DNA from: Nocardia aurea
Lineage (GTDB): Bacteria > Actinomycetota > Actinomycetes > Mycobacteriales > Mycobacteriaceae
Length of the DNA: 64,000 nt
Assembly (NCBI RefSeq): GCF_003123685.1
Contig: NZ_QCYJ01000127.1
Span: 558,001 to 622,000, forward strand
Reading direction: 5' to 3'
Part shown: piece by piece, positions 51,635 through 60,398 of the stretch
Layout: every line of letters begins with the position of its first letter
Numbering within the stretch: position 1 is the stretch's first letter
The notes under the pieces: generated by a model
The model's database searches: none
Told to the model about the DNA's origin: nothing
What the model saw: the letters and a program-made list of their open reading frames with translations, nothing else
Position numbers and translations under genes: made by a program

Positions 51635-53197
51635 GTGACCACCGAATCACCGAACACCGGACCCGTGTCTGACGCGCCCGCGGCGGGCGACACCCCCGAT
51701 TCGGCGGCCGACAGGGGGAACCTGAGGCCGTCGGACGCACCCGTGCTCGGTCCCCGGCCGGTCTATCGGCCCCACGTCGACTCCCATACCGCGCACGCGT
51801 TCCGCCGCCCGAGCGGCCAGACGGGGTCCTTCTCCGCGAACCGGTCCGCGAGTACCGGCGGCGCGGGCGTCGCGCCGCTCGGTCCCGAATTGCAGAACCG
51901 TCCACCGGATGCGGTGCTCGCCGAGGCGTTCGGCAGGCCCGAGGGTTCGAACGAACTGCTGCAACGCGAGCCCGATTCCGGGGACACGCCCGACGGCGTA
52001 CCTGGTCGTGTCGATCCGTGGCGCGACCCGAACTCCTCGGCCGCGCTCGGTGCCCCCGCCGTGGCGACGCCGCGGGTCGAGCCGCTGCCGCAGTCGCGCA
52101 GGCTCACCGCGCGCGAAGTGCTGTTCGGCTCGCGGGTGGCCCCCAAGGCATTGGCTGTGCTCGCGGTCGTCGCGCTCGCCATCGGCCTGATCGGCGGACT
52201 GGTCGGGCGGCTCACGGCCGAGGCGTCGACCAACCTCACCTCACGCACGGTGAGCCTGCGCCAGAGCGACGCCACCGAACGTCCACACGGGCTGATCTCC
52301 CAGGTCGCCAATGCCGTTCTGCCGTCGGTGGTTTCGATTCGCGTCACGGTCGGCGAGAACGGCGCGACCGGTTCCGGCGTCGTCATCGACGGCCAGGGTT
52401 ACGTGGTCACCAACAATCACGTGATCTCGATGGCCGCGCAGGACAAGAGCAACAGGGCCGCCATCCAGGTCACCTTCTCCGACGGCACCCGGGTGCCCGC
52501 CGATATCGTCGGACGCGATCCGAAGACCGATCTGGCCGTGCTCAAGGTCGATGTGAAGAACCTCACGGTGGCGAAACTCGGACGCTCCCAGGACGTGCAG
52601 GTCGGCGACGACGTGCTCGCCATCGGCTCCCCGCTCGGGCTGAGCAAGACCGTCACCTCCGGCATCGTCAGCGCGCTGCACCGGCCGGTGAAACTCCAGG
52701 GTGAGGGCAGCGACACCAACGCGGTGATCGACGCCGTGCAGACCGACGCCTCCATCAACCCGGGTAACTCCGGCGGCGCGCTGGTCGACATGGAGGGCCG
52801 GGTCATCGGCATCAACACCGCGATCCGCAGTGAGACCGGCGGTTCGGTCGGTCTCGGCTTCGCCATCCCGGTGGACGTGATGACCGATGTCGCGCAGAAC
52901 CTGATCAAGAGCGGTCAGATGCATCACCCGATGATCGGTGTGAGCGCTCGCACCAAGACCGTGGCCAACGACGTCATGAGCGGCGCGGCGGTGGCCGACG
53001 TTGCGCCCGACGGGCCCGCGGCGAAGGCCGGGATCGTCGAGGGAGATGTCATCGTCAAGGTCGGCGATCGCGAGGTGACAGGTCCGGAGGAGCTGACCGT
53101 CGCGGTGCAGGCCTACAAGATCGGCGACCGGGTGAACGTGCAGTTGATTCGAGACGGCAGGCAGGTCGACGTGCCTGTCACGCTGGAATCCGACTGA
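51635..53197 (+). CDS. htrA: Membrane-anchored HtrA/DegP-type serine protease
   Basis: A 520-residue protease. A disordered cytosolic region (1-165) precedes one membrane helix (about 168-190, ALAVLAVVALAIGLIGGLVG), an extracytoplasmic trypsin domain with the triad His262 (TNNHVI), Asp299 (KTDLAVLKV) and Ser379 (NPGNSGGAL), and a C-terminal PDZ domain (about 430-515). It handles misfolded envelope proteins. GTG 51635 stands 7 nt after TAGAGT (51622-51627), which overlaps the rseA stop, so it may also have its own leaderless promoter inside the operon. Confidence 0.94.
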   Translation: MTTESPNTGPVSDAPAAGDTPDSAADRGNLRPSDAPVLGPRPVYRPHVDSHTAHAFRRPSGQTGSFSANRSASTGGAGVAPLGPELQNRPPDAVLAEAFGRPEGSNELLQREPDSGDTPDGVPGRVDPWRDPNSSAALGAPAVATPRVEPLPQSRRLTAREVLFGSRVAPKALAVLAVVALAIGLIGGLVGRLTAEASTNLTSRTVSLRQSDATERPHGLISQVANAVLPSVVSIRVTVGENGATGSGVVIDGQGYVVTNNHVISMAAQDKSNRAAIQVTFSDGTRVPADIVGRDPKTDLAVLKVDVKNLTVAKLGRSQDVQVGDDVLAIGSPLGLSKTVTSGIVSALHRPVKLQGEGSDTNAVIDAVQTDASINPGNSGGALVDMEGRVIGINTAIRSETGGSVGLGFAIPVDVMTDVAQNLIKSGQMHHPMIGVSARTKTVANDVMSGAAVADVAPDGPAAKAGIVEGDVIVKVGDREVTGPEELTVAVQAYKIGDRVNVQLIRDGRQVDVPVTLESD

Positions 53198-53229
53198 GTC
53201 GCGACCCCCTCGCCAGGTAGCCTGGACTC

Positions 53230-53646
53230 GTGTTCAGCAATATCGGCTGGAGCGAGATGCTCATCCTGCTCGTCGCCGCCCTCGTGATCCTCGGTCCTGA
53301 ACGGCTGCCCGGGGCGGTTCGCTGGACCACGCGCAGCCTGCGTCAGGTACGCGACTACGCGAGCGGGGCCACCGCCCAGCTGAAAGAAGAACTCGGTCCG
53401 GAATTCGACGACCTCCGCAAGCCGCTGGCCGATCTGAACGAGTTGCGTGGAATGAGTCCGCGCGCGGTGGTGACCAAACATTTGCTGAACGGGGATGATT
53501 CGGTCTTCCGCGATCTACAGAAGGCGGTGCCGAGCAAGGACGACCTCCTCGGTACCGCGAGCGGCATGCCGGATCACCCGATGCCGAAACTCGAGAAGCC
53601 GTTGGCGCGCAACGAGCGTCCGCCGATCGACAACGATGCCACCTGA
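53230..53646 (+). CDS. tatB: Sec-independent protein translocase subunit TatB
   Basis: A 138-residue Tat component. One N-terminal helix with the family signature (FSNIGWSEMLILLVAALVILGPERLP) is followed by an amphipathic helix (VRWTTRSLRQVRDYA) and a charged tail. It recognises twin-arginine substrates together with TatC. The GTG lies 6 nt after the -10 box TAGCCT (53218-53223), suggesting leaderless expression apart from the upstream operon. Confidence 0.95.
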   Translation: MFSNIGWSEMLILLVAALVILGPERLPGAVRWTTRSLRQVRDYASGATAQLKEELGPEFDDLRKPLADLNELRGMSPRAVVTKHLLNGDDSVFRDLQKAVPSKDDLLGTASGMPDHPMPKLEKPLARNERPPIDNDAT

Positions 53647-53710
53647 CCTGTAGAAATACACTTTTCGCGCGAAACGGACTGAGCCGTCTGGAAGTTCGAC
53701 TGTCAAGCGT

Positions 53711-53742
53711 TCTAGACACAGGAGCGTGTCCACCTGTCTAGA
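53711..53742. promoter_or_regulatory. Palindrome over the promoter of the HTH gene
   Basis: TCTAGACA (53711-53718) and TGTCTAGA (53735-53742) form an inverted repeat with further pairing inside (CAGG/CCTG). The right arm contains the -10 box TAGACT (53739-53744), 6 nt before the ATG of the HTH protein. The dyad thus covers the promoter of a leaderless gene and is a likely autoregulatory operator. Confidence 0.55.
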
Positions 53743-53750
53743 CTTCGCAC

Positions 53751-54611
53751 ATGTCGGCCGATGACGTGGCGCGAGTCTTTGCGATCGAGGACAAGGTCGA
53801 GAGACTCAAAGCAGCCACAGACGGGGTGGCGGCGGCGCAGCAGACCATCAACGAGCTAACGCGTATCCGCAGGGCGGTGATCCGCGAACTGCACGCCGAG
53901 GGCTGGACCTTCGCCAGAATCGGTGCCGCCGCCGGACTTTCCCGTGCGCGCATCCATCAGGTGAGCACCCAGGGTCCCGCACCCGAAGGGTTGTTCTTCG
54001 GGCACGGCTCGCTCACCGTGCTCGTCCCCGAGATCCGCGCCGGACGCATCCTCGGCGCACCCGATCCGAACGCGGGCACCAGGCTGGCCGAACTGCTGCG
54101 CGAACTCGGTTTCACCGCGACGGTCGAAACCTTCCTGCCCGGTCGCCCGATCGACCTGAACCGCGACGGGCTCATCGCCATCGGCGGCCCCGAACTCTCC
54201 CCGAGTCTGCGCCAGCTCATCGCCGCCGACCCTCGGCTGCGCCGCGCCGTGACCCGAGCGGGCGACGCCCGACGCGGCATCGAGGACAGGGCGGCCCGCC
54301 GGGTCTACCGGCCGGGCGGCCCGGAGCCGCACGATATCGCCTATCTGGCCCGTCTGCCCCGCCCCGACGGTCGCGGCAGCTGCCTGCTCATCGACGGACT
54401 GCATCCACCCGGCTCGCTCGGCGCGATCCGGCTGCTCGCCACCCGCCTGGCCACCCTGCACGAGCGCGCGGCCAACAATCTGTTCTCGGTCCTCATCGCG
54501 GTCCGTTACGACCGCTCGACCGGTGAGCCCGTCGACGCCGACCTGCTCACCCCGGTCTACCGCCACGAACCGCCCGATTCCCGATCGGCGGCCCTGCGCA
54601 CCCGCCGCTGA
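53751..54611 (+). CDS. Sigma-like HTH DNA-binding protein with unknown C-terminal domain
   Basis: A 286-residue protein. Residues 1-70 hold a helical segment and an HTH resembling sigma region 4 or resolvase (IRRAVIRELHAEGWTFARIGAAAGLSRARIHQVS). The rest is an alpha/beta domain with LTVLVPEIRAGRILGAPDPNAG, DGLIAIGGPELSPSL and a later GSCLLIDGLHPPGSLGAIRLL, which may be a ligand-binding fold. I know similar predicted proteins in actinobacteria but no described function. It lies downstream of tatB with its own palindromic promoter. ATG 53751 is probably the first base of the mRNA region. Confidence 0.7.
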   Translation: MSADDVARVFAIEDKVERLKAATDGVAAAQQTINELTRIRRAVIRELHAEGWTFARIGAAAGLSRARIHQVSTQGPAPEGLFFGHGSLTVLVPEIRAGRILGAPDPNAGTRLAELLRELGFTATVETFLPGRPIDLNRDGLIAIGGPELSPSLRQLIAADPRLRRAVTRAGDARRGIEDRAARRVYRPGGPEPHDIAYLARLPRPDGRGSCLLIDGLHPPGSLGAIRLLATRLATLHERAANNLFSVLIAVRYDRSTGEPVDADLLTPVYRHEPPDSRSAALRTRR

Positions 54612-55025
54612 ACATCCGGCGCGCGTGTTCGACACCCGCGTGCCCGTACCGACCCGGCCCTGATCGGTCGCGTGCTCGCGCACCGCGGCCGTTGTGCGCC
54701 CCCTCGGTCGCCCACCTGTCGCATACCGCACCGCCCGAATCGGTTTCGCGCACGACGAGGGCCTAACGGGTCGGCAGCGGGCGGATTGCCACCTCACGGA
54801 TTTCGCCCCGACGGGTCCCGTCCACCGCTCATCGATCAGCCGTGTGGCGCAGCTCACGCGGCTCCGACCGCCCACAAAGCCTCTTCTACATATAGATTGC
54901 TGACAAATAACCATTGATGTGAGCGGGTGCACGGTACGTGGGTGCGACGTCCGCAACCGAGCCGAGCCGGGTCGTGTGACGGGCTGTTCGTACGACGCTG
55001 TCGAGCACCTCCACGGGAGGCAGTT
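54612..55025. other. Intergenic region of 414 nt
   Basis: No gene is supportable. Frames on both strands translate to Arg/Pro-rich low-complexity sequence. The AT-rich island at 54885-54915 (ACATATAGATTG) may be a promoter for the following small membrane protein. Confidence 0.4.
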
Positions 55026-55364
55026 GTGAACCTCGTCGTCGCCATCGGAACGGTCCTCGTCGTCGCGGGCATGCTCGGCATCCTCGCCGTCGCCTTCCGC
55101 GGAACCGGCTCCGCGCGTGATCACCTGACAGTGGCGCAGATTCAAGCCCGGCTGGACGGGGAGTACCCCGCCGAGCACGCTACGTTCGGCGGCCCGTCCG
55201 TACTCCGCACGCCCGCCCGGTCGAATCGGGCCGCCGATTTCGACTCCCCCACCCTGATCGACATCGCGCGCCCGACCAGCGACCCCCGCCGGACCGAGCC
55301 GGTGACCGCCGCACAACGTCCCACCGGCTACCGCCCCCACCCGAACATCCGCTCCGGCAGGTAG
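55026..55364 (+). CDS. Small single-helix membrane protein
   Basis: A 112-residue protein with an N-terminal helix (LVVAIGTVLVVAGMLGILAVAF), a short conserved-looking stretch (ARDHLTVAQIQARLDGE) and a polar tail of about 60 residues. The GTG has GGGAGG 5 nt upstream. I do not recognise the family. It precedes the XdhC-like gene by 104 nt on the same strand. Confidence 0.65.
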   Translation: MNLVVAIGTVLVVAGMLGILAVAFRGTGSARDHLTVAQIQARLDGEYPAEHATFGGPSVLRTPARSNRAADFDSPTLIDIARPTSDPRRTEPVTAAQRPTGYRPHPNIRSGR

Positions 55365-55468
55365 CACGACACCCGGACGCGCCCCGGTGACTACGCTCGA
55401 ATCATCGGCGCGCGTCTTCCCGCCCCCGCGGCGGGACGCGCGAGGCGTCCAGGAGAGGAGCGGAGGCC

Positions 55469-56545
55469 GTGCGCACCGTACTCGAACAGCTCATCGGGCT
55501 GCTGCCCTCCGGACCCGTCGCCCTGGCACGGGTCATCGAGACGACAGGCGCGGGACCGAGGCAGCCGGGGGCCGCGATGCTGGTGACCGAATCGGGCAGC
55601 GTCGTCGGATCGCTGTCGGGCGGCTGCGTCGAGGCGGCGGTGCTCGACTCGGCGCGCACGGCGTTGGCGAGCGGACAGGCCGCCGCAGACCGTTTCGGAT
55701 ACGCCGAATCCGACGGCATCGAGATCGGGCTGACCTGCGGCGGCGAGATGGAGATCTTCGTCGAGCGGGTCGACGCGAGCAGACTCGCGGTGCTGACCGA
55801 ACTACGCCGCGCACTCGCCGCGAGCGAACCCGTCGCGCTGGCGACCACACTGGAGTCCACTACCGAATGGAAGTTGTTGCGGCCCGGGGATTCCGAGCCG
55901 TGGCGCGGCGTCGACCGGGATGCCACCGCGTTGCTGGCGGCCGGGCGCAGCGGCATCGTCGGCGCGGCGGAATGCGGACCGGAATCCGCCGCGCGTCCGC
56001 GGACTTTCGTCCAGGTCTTCGCGACCGCACCGCGGATGATCCTGGCGGGAGCCAATGATTTCGTGCGGGCGCTGAGCCACACTGGCCGCAGGCTCGGCTA
56101 CCGGGTCACCGTCGTCGACGCCCGCGAGACGTTCGCGACCCCCGCCCGTTTCCCCGCGGCGCACGACGTGGTCGTCGACTGGCCGCACCGCTACCTCGAC
56201 GCCGAATACCGCGCGGATCGCATCGATCACCGCACGGTGGTGTGCGTGCTGACCCACGACGCGAAATTCGACGTACCGATGCTCACCGCCGCCCTCGGCA
56301 TCGACCGGCTGGCCTTCGTCGGCGCCCTCGGTTCCCGACGCACCGACGCCGAACGTCGTGAGCGACTGCGCGAGGCCGGTGTCGGCGAAACCCGACTCGC
56401 GCGCCTGCACAGTCCGCTCGGCCTGGATCTGGACGCCCACACCCCCGACGAGACCGCGATATCCATCGCCGCCCATATCCTCGCGGTCCGTGGCGGCGCG
56501 TCGGGCCTGCCGCTGGATCGACTCGACGGACCCATCCACCGCTGA
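55469..56545 (+). CDS. XdhC/CoxI-family protein
   Basis: A 358-residue member of the family that inserts or sulfurates molybdenum cofactor in xanthine dehydrogenase-type enzymes. The N-terminal domain (PVALARVIETTGAGPRQPGA, then GSLSGGCVEAAV and IGLTCGG) and the C-terminal Rossmann domain (VTVVDARETFATPARFP, then HDAKFDVPML and GALGSRR) are complete. The GTG has a GGAG site. No xanthine dehydrogenase or CO dehydrogenase gene is in the window, so the client enzyme is elsewhere. Confidence 0.85.
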   Translation: MRTVLEQLIGLLPSGPVALARVIETTGAGPRQPGAAMLVTESGSVVGSLSGGCVEAAVLDSARTALASGQAAADRFGYAESDGIEIGLTCGGEMEIFVERVDASRLAVLTELRRALAASEPVALATTLESTTEWKLLRPGDSEPWRGVDRDATALLAAGRSGIVGAAECGPESAARPRTFVQVFATAPRMILAGANDFVRALSHTGRRLGYRVTVVDARETFATPARFPAAHDVVVDWPHRYLDAEYRADRIDHRTVVCVLTHDAKFDVPMLTAALGIDRLAFVGALGSRRTDAERRERLREAGVGETRLARLHSPLGLDLDAHTPDETAISIAAHILAVRGGASGLPLDRLDGPIHR

Positions 56546-56611
56546 GCGGTCCCGCCGTTCGGACGACGGTACCGAACCCGCCCGCGAATACCTGTCGGTA
56601 CAGTCGGGGGC

Positions 56612-57496
56612 ATGTTCAGCTCCACCGCCGTGCCGTCACCGACTCTGTGCGGCAGGCCGGTGGCGACGGATCGCGCTCTGGTCATGGCCATCGTCAACCG
56701 GACGCCCGATTCCTTCTACGACAAGGGCGCGACCTTCGGCGATTCGGCCGCCATGGACGCGGTCGCGCGCGCCGTCGACGAGGGCACCGACGTGGTCGAC
56801 ATCGGCGGGGTGAAAGCCGGTCCCGGAAATCTGGTCGACGCGGCCGAGGAGGCCCGCAGGGTGGTGCCGTTCGTCGCCGCCATCAGAGGCAAATATCCCG
56901 AGCTGCTGATCAGCATCGATACCTGGCGCGCCGAGGTGGCGCGGGCCGCCGTCGACGCGGGCGCCGATCTCGTCAACGACACCTGGGCGGGCGCCGATCC
57001 GGATCTGGTGCGCGTCGCGGCCGAACTCGGCGTCGGCATCGTCTGTAGTCACACCGGAGGGGCGGTGCCGCGGACGCGCCCGCACCGGGTGCGCTATGCC
57101 GACGTGGTCGCGGAAGTGACCGAAACGGTGGTGCGCGCGGCCGAGAACGCACTCGCCGCGGGTGTGCGCAGGGATTCGATCCTGATCGATCCGACCCACG
57201 ATTTCGGTAAGAACACCCATCACGGGCTCGCACTGTTGCGAGGAGTCGACGTTCTTGTAAAAACCGGATGGCCAGTCCTGATGGCACTGAGCAACAAGGA
57301 TTTCATCGGGGAGACTTTAGGTGTCGATCTATCCGAACGGTTGGAGGGCACATTGGCGGCGACCGCGTGGTCCGCCGCCGCGGGCGCTCGAATCTTCCGG
57401 GTTCACGAAGTCGCCGCGACCCGGCGAGTGGTTGACATGATCGCCGCGATCCAGGGCATCCGGCCCCCCGCACGAACCCTGCGAGGTCTGGTATGA
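56612..57496 (+). CDS. folP2: Dihydropteroate synthase-like protein FolP2
   Basis: A 294-residue TIM-barrel protein of the pterin-binding family. It keeps the opening MAIVNRTPDSFYDKG and SIDTWRAEVARAA. The pterin/sulfonamide loop GGESTRPG of true dihydropteroate synthases reads GGVKAGPG (65-72), and the phosphate-binding SRK reads SNK. This matches the mycobacterial FolP2 paralog (Rv1207), reported not to make dihydropteroate. It overlaps gpgS by 4 nt. Its present role is unknown. The ATG is 7 nt after TACAGT (56599-56604). Confidence 0.9.
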   Translation: MFSSTAVPSPTLCGRPVATDRALVMAIVNRTPDSFYDKGATFGDSAAMDAVARAVDEGTDVVDIGGVKAGPGNLVDAAEEARRVVPFVAAIRGKYPELLISIDTWRAEVARAAVDAGADLVNDTWAGADPDLVRVAAELGVGIVCSHTGGAVPRTRPHRVRYADVVAEVTETVVRAAENALAAGVRRDSILIDPTHDFGKNTHHGLALLRGVDVLVKTGWPVLMALSNKDFIGETLGVDLSERLEGTLAATAWSAAAGARIFRVHEVAATRRVVDMIAAIQGIRPPARTLRGLV

Positions 57497-58431
57497 AAAT
57501 CCAACACCGCGAGCCCGCCTGGGCGACCACGAACACCTTCGACAATCCCGCGTGGCCGGTCGACGACCTCGTCGCCGCCAAGAACGGGCGCACGGTCTCG
57601 GTCGTGCTGCCCGCGCTGAACGAGGAAGGCACCGTCGCCGAGGTGGTGGCCAGTATCCGGCCCCTGCTCGGCACCCTGGTCGATGAACTGGTGGTACTCG
57701 ACTCGGGATCCACCGACGCCACCGCCGCGCGCGCGGCGGCCGCGGGCGCCGAAGTCATCACCCGGGAGCAGGCGGTACCCGAACTGGATCCGGTCTCGGG
57801 CAAAGGCGAGGTGCTGTGGCGCTCGCTCGCCGTGACCAGCGGCGACCTGATCGCCTTCGTCGACTCCGATCTCATCGACCCGGATCCGGCCTTCGTGCCG
57901 AAACTGCTCGGCCCGCTGCTGACGGTCGAGGGCATGCACCTGGTGAAGGCCTACTACCGGCGGCCGCTGCGCCAGGGCGATTCCGTCGACGCGCACGGCG
58001 GCGGCCGGGTCACCGAACTCGTGGCACGCCCGCTGCTGGCAGCCCTGCGCCCGGAGCTGTCACAGGTGCTGCAACCGCTCGGCGGCGAATACGCGGGCAC
58101 CAGGGAACTGCTGACCTCGGTCCCGTTCGCCCCCGGCTACGGCGTGGAGATCGGGCTGCTGCTCGACACCTACGATCGGCTCGGCATCGATGCCATCGGC
58201 CAGGTCAATCTGGGCGTGCGCACCCACCGCAACCGTCCGCTCGCCGATCTGGGTGTGATGAGCCGCCAGATCCTCGGCACCGTCCTCGGTCGCAGCGGAG
58301 TCCAGGACTCCGGCGCCGCGCTCACCCAGTTCCCGCTGATCGGCGACGAGTTCACCGCCCACAGCACCGAGGTGTCGCTGGCGGACCGTCCCCCGATGAA
58401 CACCCTGCGCCCCTCCCGCGTCGCGGCCTGA
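57493..58431 (+). CDS. gpgS: Glucosyl-3-phosphoglycerate synthase
   Basis: A 312-residue GT81 glycosyltransferase that transfers glucose from UDP- or ADP-glucose to 3-phosphoglycerate, the first step of methylglucose lipopolysaccharide synthesis in mycobacteria and relatives. The N-terminal SVVLPALNEEGTV, the metal-binding DSD (124-126) and the acceptor region PLGGEYAGTRELL, then APGYGVEIGLLLDTYD, are present. The ATG overlaps the folP2 stop, so they are coupled. The glgC product ADP-glucose is a plausible donor. Confidence 0.93.
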   Translation: MKIQHREPAWATTNTFDNPAWPVDDLVAAKNGRTVSVVLPALNEEGTVAEVVASIRPLLGTLVDELVVLDSGSTDATAARAAAAGAEVITREQAVPELDPVSGKGEVLWRSLAVTSGDLIAFVDSDLIDPDPAFVPKLLGPLLTVEGMHLVKAYYRRPLRQGDSVDAHGGGRVTELVARPLLAALRPELSQVLQPLGGEYAGTRELLTSVPFAPGYGVEIGLLLDTYDRLGIDAIGQVNLGVRTHRNRPLADLGVMSRQILGTVLGRSGVQDSGAALTQFPLIGDEFTAHSTEVSLADRPPMNTLRPSRVAA

Positions 58432-58546
58432 GACCACCGGCGCTTCCCTCGGGCACGCGCCCCACGGCTCAACCGTGGGCAGGTCCCCTCTGGGCTCCCC
58501 CCTCGGACTCACGCCCCACTGCCAACCCATCGGCCACCCCTCACGG

Positions 58547-58654
58547 CTCACCCCTTGGGCACGCGCCTCGCGACTCACCCCTTGGGCACGCGCCTCGCGA
58601 CTCACCCCTTGGGCACGCGCCTCGCGACTCACCCCTTGGGCACGCGCCTCGCGG
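58547..58654. repeat. 27-nt tandem repeat, four copies, spanning the fadD6 stop codon
   Basis: Units start at 58547, 58574, 58601 and 58628, each CTCACCCCTTGGGCACGCGC plus CTCGCGA (the last differs at its final base). The fourth copy contains the end of fadD6 on the minus strand, including its TGA (58629-58631). The other three copies repeat that 3' end, stop codon included, downstream of the gene. Confidence 0.92.
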
Positions 58655-60398
58655 CCACGTCGTCGACGTACTCGTCGTAGGCGGGCACATATCCGTCGGG
58701 GCGGCCCGCGAGGACGTACAGCGTGCTCGCGTCGTCGTCGGCGTATCCCTGTTTACGGAGTTCGACCTTGCGGCTCTTGAAGGTCGAGGTCTGCTCGAGT
58801 TCGTCGACCACGCGGACGAACAGCGGGACGGCGTAGGACGGCAAGCGGTCGTAGGCGAGCTCGGCGAGCGCCTTCCCGTCGAATTCGGCGTCGGCGCGCA
58901 GGGTCACGGCGGCCATTCCGGCCTTGCCATCGGTCCCGGGGATGTCGACGCCGAACACCACGGCCTCCTCGATCGCCTCGCTCTCGCTCAGCGCGCCCTC
59001 CACCTGCGTGGTCGCGACGTTCTCGCCCTTCCAGCGGAAGGTGTCGCCGAGTCGGTCGACGAAGGCGATATGCCACCAGCCCTGGTCGCGTACCAGGTCA
59101 CCGGTGTCGAACCAGACGTCGCCGTCGGCGAAACCGTCGCGCACGAGTTTGGCCTCGGACGCCTGGGCGTCGGTGTATCCGTCGAAGGGCTGCCTGCCCG
59201 TCACCTTGGCGAGCAACAGACCCACGCCGCCGGAACCGACCCGCCGCAATCTGCCGTCGGACCCGCGCGCGGCCTTACCGGTCTCGTCGTCGTACTCGAC
59301 GATCGCGTAGGGCAGCGGACCGACCCCCGCCGTGCGGTCGATGCCGAACGCGTTGACGAAGGCCACAGGCGCCTCGCTCGCGCCGTAGAACTCGACCACC
59401 CGGCCGATGCCGAAACGGGTGGTGAACTCGTCCCACAGTTCCGGACGCAACCCGTTGCCGACCGCGAGCCGGATCCGGTGCTGTCGATCGGTGGGTGCGG
59501 GCGGCTGCCGGAGCAGATAGCGGCAGAGTTCGCCGATGTAGATGAACGCGGTGGCCCGTTCCCGGACGATCTCGTCCCAGAATCCGCCCGCCGAGAATTT
59601 GCGACCGAGCGCGTAAGTCGCACCGCCCGCGAGCACCGACGACAGCGCGACGGTGAGCGCGTTGTTGTGATAGAGCGGCAGGCAGCAGTACATGGTGTCG
59701 CTGCCGCGCAGTCGAATTCCGAGTCCGCCGAGCCCGGCCATGCTCTTGGTCCAGCGCTGGTGGGTCATCACGCTGGCCTTGGGCAGGCCGGTGGTACCGG
59801 AGGTGAAGATCAGGAAAGCCCGCTCGCGCGCGGTGATCTGCGCGCAGACCGCCGGATCGTCGGGATCGGCGAATTCGGCCGCGTCCAGGAGATCGTCGCT
59901 GTACAGCACATTCGGCAGCGGCTCCGGCAGCGAGTCGAGCGCCTCCCGGCATTCCTCGCCGACCACGTCGAGCACACTGTCGAGCAGTTCGAAACTGTGC
60001 GCGAGCACCCGATCGCGCTGATTGTGATTGACCAGGCCGACGGTCGCGCCTAGTTTCACCACGGCCAGTGCGAGCAGCAGGGTTTCGGGCCGGTTGGTCA
60101 TCAGCACGCCGACCACGTCACCGCGCCGGACACCGCGATCGGTGAGGACGTTGGCGAACCGGTTCACCTGTGCGTTCGCCTGCTGATAGGTGTAGGTGCT
60201 GCCCTCGAAACGCAGGAAGAGCCGTTGCGGGTGCCGGTGGGCGTTGCGCTGGAAATACAGGCCGATCGAGGCCCGGTCACCGGGCCGGACCAGCATCCCG
60301 ACGGCGTTGCGCACCATGCCCGGTGCGTCGAGCGCCATCGCGGGGAGTGCTTTGACGAGATCGAGAAGACTTACCGTGGTGCGGGTTTCGGTACTCAC
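58629..60398 (-). CDS. fadD6: Acyl-CoA synthetase FadD6-like (FATP-type)
   Basis: A 589-residue AMP-forming ligase close to mycobacterial FadD6 and eukaryotic fatty-acid transport proteins. The adenylation motif is FTSGTTGLPKASVMTH. VEFYGASEAPVAFVN and WFDTGDLVRDQG follow, and the FATP-type DRLGDTFRWKGENVATTQVE is present. It activates long or very long fatty acids. The start overlaps the stop of the LOG gene upstream by 4 nt. The last residues (RRVPKG) lie in the tandem repeat. Confidence 0.92.
   Translation of the reverse strand: MSTETRTTVSLLDLVKALPAMALDAPGMVRNAVGMLVRPGDRASIGLYFQRNAHRHPQRLFLRFEGSTYTYQQANAQVNRFANVLTDRGVRRGDVVGVLMTNRPETLLLALAVVKLGATVGLVNHNQRDRVLAHSFELLDSVLDVVGEECREALDSLPEPLPNVLYSDDLLDAAEFADPDDPAVCAQITARERAFLIFTSGTTGLPKASVMTHQRWTKSMAGLGGLGIRLRGSDTMYCCLPLYHNNALTVALSSVLAGGATYALGRKFSAGGFWDEIVRERATAFIYIGELCRYLLRQPPAPTDRQHRIRLAVGNGLRPELWDEFTTRFGIGRVVEFYGASEAPVAFVNAFGIDRTAGVGPLPYAIVEYDDETGKAARGSDGRLRRVGSGGVGLLLAKVTGRQPFDGYTDAQASEAKLVRDGFADGDVWFDTGDLVRDQGWWHIAFVDRLGDTFRWKGENVATTQVEGALSESEAIEEAVVFGVDIPGTDGKAGMAAVTLRADAEFDGKALAELAYDRLPSYAVPLFVRVVDELEQTSTFKSRKVELRKQGYADDDASTLYVLAGRPDGYVPAYDEYVDDVAARRVPKG

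Noticed and set aside
54612..55025. A small gene or transposase remnant in the gap after the HTH gene.
   Set aside because: No frame shows protein-like composition and no inverted terminal repeats or transposase motifs are visible.
58060..58632. A minus-strand frame beginning with repeated MSREARAQGV peptides.
   Set aside because: The peptide repeat is only the 27-nt tandem repeat read as codons. The rest is antisense to gpgS.
58547..58654. Possible CRISPR array because of regular 27-nt repeats.
   Set aside because: The copies are directly adjacent with no spacers and no cas genes are present. It is a simple tandem repeat.
57816..60053. A 745-codon plus-strand frame across gpgS, the repeat and fadD6.
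   Set aside because: It runs out of frame through gpgS and antisense through fadD6. It has no ribosome site and no recognisable domain.
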